A model generated the notes under the pieces. It was given only the letters and a program-made list of their open reading frames with translations, was not told the origin of the DNA and ran no database searches. A stretch of DNA of 64,000 nt from assembly GCF_035917675.1 (NCBI RefSeq), contig NZ_CP109104.1, forward strand, positions 8,122,001 through 8,186,000, read 5' to 3'. The DNA comes from Streptomyces sp. NBC_01775. GTDB taxonomy: Bacteria > Actinomycetota > Actinomycetes > Streptomycetales > Streptomycetaceae. The position numbers and the translations under genes are program-made. Positions 61,808-64,000 of this stretch are shown one piece after another. Positions within the stretch are counted from its first letter, which is position 1; every line of letters begins with the position of its first letter.

Positions 61808-61860
61808 CCCGGTGCGCGGGAGACGGATACTTCTTTCCCGAACCCACCGTCACCCCTTCC
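61808..61860 (+). ncRNA. Second, diverged copy of the Y-RNA-like element
   Basis: CCCGGTGCGC, three bases, then AGACGGATACTTCT matches the segment at 61677 in 23 of 27 positions. GACGG (61822-61826) pairs with CCGTC (61847-61851), enclosing 20 bases, and GCGC hairpins surround it. The T-loop is not conserved. It may be a degenerate duplicate or a second Ro-binding RNA. Confidence 0.45.
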
Positions 61861-61963
61861 TGTCCTCGGGCGCTTTCCGGATGCCGTGCGCGTCCACCCC
61901 CGGATCCACCCTTCGTCCCCGGCTTCCGCCGGGTGACTTCGACATGCTCGGTTCGGGGGAATC

Positions 61964-63556
61964 GTGAGCAAGTTCAACCGTCAGGACACGACCGCGCGCA
62001 ACGCGCTGACCGTCACCCACGAGGGCGGCAAGGCGTACGTACGCGACGCGAAGAGCGAGCTGGTCCTCCTCGCCGTGGTGAACATGGTCGGCGAGGACAC
62101 CTTCTACGAGTCCGCCGAGCAGCGCGACAACCGGTACGCGGACCTCGTGCACACCGTCGCCGTCCAGGACGGCGCCTGGATGGCACGGTTCGTGGCCTGG
62201 CTGCGCGACGAGGCCCAGATGCGCTCGGCCGCGCTGGTCGCCGCCGCGCACGCCGTCTTCGCGCGCCTGGCCGAGAACCTGCACGGGGACAACCGGAAGA
62301 TCGTGGACGCCGCCTGCCGTCGCGCCGACGAGCCCGGTGAGTTCCTCGCGTACTGGACGGCCACCTTCGGCCGCACCCTGCCCAAGCCCGTCAAGCGCGG
62401 CCTGGCCGACGCGGTGCGGCGGCTCTACGGCGAGAAGGCACTGCTGAAGTACGACATCGACAGCCACGCCTTCCGCTTCGGCGACGTCCTGGAGCTGACG
62501 CACGCCGCGCCCGAGCCGGACAAGCCGTGGCAGGGCGAGCTGTTCCGGCACGCGCTCGACCGCCGGCACGGCCGTGGCGAGCAGGTGCCCGAGGTGCTGC
62601 CGACCGTGCGCGCACGCGCCGAGCTGATGGCGATGCCCGCCGCCGACCGGCAGTCCGTGCTCACCCGGCCCGACGGCGCCGAGACGCTCGCGAGTGCCGG
62701 GATGACCTGGGAGGCGCTGGCCGGCTGGCTCCAGGGGCCGATGGACGCCGCCGCCTGGGAGGCCGTCCTGCCCTCGATGGGGCTGATGGCGCAGCTGCGC
62801 AACCTGCGCAACTTCGACCAGGCCGGCGTCAGCGACGCGGCGGCCCAGCGCGTCATCGACCGGCTGCGCGACCCCGAGCAGATCGCGCGCTCGCGGCAGT
62901 TCCCGTACCGCTTCCTGTCCGCCTACCGTGCCGCGCCCTCGCTGCGCTGGGCCCAGGCGCTGGAGGAGGCGCTCGCGGCCTCGACCGCCAACGTCCCGGC
63001 GCTGCCCGGCCGTACGCTCCTGCTCGTCGACGCCTCCGGCTCGATGCAGGCCGCCGTCTCGCGGCGCTCCACGGTCACGCACGCGGACGTCGGCGCGCTC
63101 TTCGGCGCGACGCTCGCCCACCGGGGCGAGCGGGTGGAGATGTACGGCTTCGCCTCCGGGCACTTCCGGCACCAGCTGACCGAGGGCGGCTCGGTGCTCC
63201 CGGCGATCGAGCGGTTCCGCTCGCGGCTGGGGGAGGTGGGCTACGGCACGGAGACGGTGGCGGCCCTGCGCGCCGCCTACAAGGGGCACGACCGGGTCGT
63301 GATCGTCTCGGACATGCAGGCGTTCCACCACCCCGGCGGCGGCGGGCGGGGCGTGTCCGTGTCCGAAGCTGTCCCGGCGGACGTACCCGTCTTCGGCGTC
63401 AACACGTCCGGCTACGCGCCGTCCGCGCTGGACACCTCGCGGCCGAACCGGTACGAGATCGGGGGCTTCTCGGACAAGCTGTTCACGATGATGGCCCTGC
63501 TGTCGGAGGGGGAGGCGGCTCGGTGGCCCTGGGAGCGGACCGGCGCGATGAGCTGA
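61964..63556 (+). CDS. rsr: TROVE-domain RNA-binding protein (Ro60/Rsr ortholog)
   Basis: The 530-residue protein has an N-terminal HEAT-repeat TROVE ring (about 1-340) and a C-terminal von Willebrand A domain with an intact MIDAS (VDASGSM near residue 355 and SDMQAF near 450). Ro proteins bind misfolded RNAs in the ring cavity and Y RNAs on the outside; in bacteria they work with polynucleotide phosphorylase in RNA decay and stress survival. GTG at 61964 follows CGGGGGA. It sits downstream of tRNA-like RNA elements. The match to the family is clear, the RNA partners are inferred. Confidence 0.94.
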   Translation: MSKFNRQDTTARNALTVTHEGGKAYVRDAKSELVLLAVVNMVGEDTFYESAEQRDNRYADLVHTVAVQDGAWMARFVAWLRDEAQMRSAALVAAAHAVFARLAENLHGDNRKIVDAACRRADEPGEFLAYWTATFGRTLPKPVKRGLADAVRRLYGEKALLKYDIDSHAFRFGDVLELTHAAPEPDKPWQGELFRHALDRRHGRGEQVPEVLPTVRARAELMAMPAADRQSVLTRPDGAETLASAGMTWEALAGWLQGPMDAAAWEAVLPSMGLMAQLRNLRNFDQAGVSDAAAQRVIDRLRDPEQIARSRQFPYRFLSAYRAAPSLRWAQALEEALAASTANVPALPGRTLLLVDASGSMQAAVSRRSTVTHADVGALFGATLAHRGERVEMYGFASGHFRHQLTEGGSVLPAIERFRSRLGEVGYGTETVAALRAAYKGHDRVVIVSDMQAFHHPGGGGRGVSVSEAVPADVPVFGVNTSGYAPSALDTSRPNRYEIGGFSDKLFTMMALLSEGEAARWPWERTGAMS

Positions 63557-63594
63557 CGGTGCCCGGCGTAAGGCGACGGCGCCCGGCGTAAGGT
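63555..63594. repeat. 20-base tandem repeat after the TROVE gene
   Basis: Two copies of GACGG(T/C)GCCCGGCGTAAGG(C/T) are joined head to tail, the first overlapping the TROVE stop codon. The repeat ends 7 bases before the next start, so it forms the whole spacer and supplies AAGG for translation. Confidence 0.9.
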
Positions 63595-63601
63595 GCGGGG
63601 C

Positions 63602-64000
63602 ATGCCGACCCGCTCTGTCGTCTCCCTGGTGCCGTCCCTCACCGAGGCGGTCGCGGTCACCGCGCCGGACTTGCTGGTGGGCGTCACCGACTGGTGCACG
63701 CATCCGCCGGAGCTCGGCGCCGCCAGGGTGCGGGGCACCAAGAATCCGGACGTTCCGGCCATCGTCGGGCTGGCTCCGGACCTGGTGATCGCGAACGAGG
63801 AGGAGAACCGCCCGCAGGATTTGGCAGCCCTGCGGGCGGCGGGACTGCGGGTGCTCGTCACCGAAGTCCGCACGCTGGAGCAGGGGTTCGCGGAACTGCA
63901 CCGGGTGCTCACCGAGGGCTGCGGGCTGTCGCGTCCGGGCTGGCTCGACGCGGCGGAGACGGCCTGGCGTCAGGCGCGCGCCGAGTTCGACGTGCGGGCC
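63602..64000 (+). CDS. Helical-backbone metal/cobalamin receptor (BtuF-like), 3' end outside the window
   Basis: 133 codons are present and remain open at the window end. The N-terminus RSVVSLVPSLTEAVAV and the downstream DWCTHPPEL, GTKNPDVPAIVGLAPDLVIANEEENRPQDLAALRAAG fit the periplasmic-binding-like cobalamin/iron-siderophore receptor family. There is no signal peptide, so this is one of the cytoplasmic members found in actinomycetes. The ATG follows AAGG at 63590. Confidence 0.8.
   Translation, partial: MPTRSVVSLVPSLTEAVAVTAPDLLVGVTDWCTHPPELGAARVRGTKNPDVPAIVGLAPDLVIANEEENRPQDLAALRAAGLRVLVTEVRTLEQGFAELHRVLTEGCGLSRPGWLDAAETAWRQARAEFDVRA

Larger units (their letters stand above)
61586..61963 (+). 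other. Noncoding region upstream of the TROVE gene with structured RNA modules
   Basis: No convincing ORF occupies this stretch, though short open frames exist. It holds hairpins at 61670-61685 (CGCACC/GGTGCG, 4-base loop) and 61734-61750 (CCCCGC/GCGGGG), a tRNA-like module at 61691-61734, and a related element from 61808. A 27-base segment at 61677 recurs at 61808 with 23 identical bases. Confidence 0.7.

Overview
The window is chromosomal DNA from a GC-rich actinomycete, almost certainly Streptomyces or a close relative. The evidence is strong third-position G/C bias, frequent GTG starts, purine-rich ribosome binding sites, and a gene order that I recall from Streptomyces chromosomes: gylR-glpFKD, metH, trmI, arc-dop-pup-prcBA, pafA, FKBP genes, pafBC, tatAC, helY. 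Names given without qualification rest on motifs and length seen in the translated sequence; no database search was possible.

Layout. 1-2 kb: the end of a sugar operon, with a permease tail, an aldo-keto reductase and an amidohydrolase that together look like oxidative L-fucose breakdown. 2-4.6 kb: a TetR regulator divergent from a DrrAB-type efflux ABC pair, with palindromic operators between. 4.7-12.7 kb: a FadR-type GntR regulator divergent from a kdgD-like dehydratase and a complete five-gene oligopeptide-type ABC importer. 12.8-17.9 kb: the glycerol regulon (gylR, glpF, glpK, glpD) with matching palindromes in front of gylR and glpF. 18-24.5 kb: metH, a HAD phosphatase and a lone solute-binding lipoprotein. 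24.5-29.1 kb: an orphan response regulator, a RecB-like nuclease, a site-2 protease and trmI.

29.2-32.8 kb is the clearest accessory insertion: a class II lanthipeptide synthetase (LanM) with a 59-residue precursor gene that carries three cysteines in its C-terminal core, a perfect hairpin between the two genes, and no transporter, protease or immunity gene in reach. 33-48.1 kb is the Pup-proteasome region: ferredoxin, arc (Mpa), dop, pup, an endonuclease VII-like gene with a duplicated zinc-knuckle unit that overlaps prcB, prcB, prcA, a LacI/MFS pair, pafA, two FKBP isomerases, pafB and pafC. 48.3-53 kb: a small membrane protein, tatA, tatC and the helY helicase. 53-57.5 kb: an epoxide hydrolase, a secreted phosphoinositide phospholipase C, an iron-box-controlled siderophore reductase and a 5'-3' exonuclease.

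57.7-64 kb: an osmoprotectant importer whose permease is fused to two tandem substrate-binding domains, then a noncoding stretch with a tRNA-like T-arm/acceptor module and a related second copy, directly followed by a TROVE/Ro60 protein gene. This looks like an Ro-Y RNA ribonucleoprotein locus and is, with the two-gene lanthipeptide locus, the most interesting content. The window ends inside a helical-backbone metal receptor gene. Repeated short units extend many ORF ends here (DppC, DppD, DppF, site-2 protease, LacI). No rRNA, canonical tRNA, CRISPR array or insertion sequence was seen.
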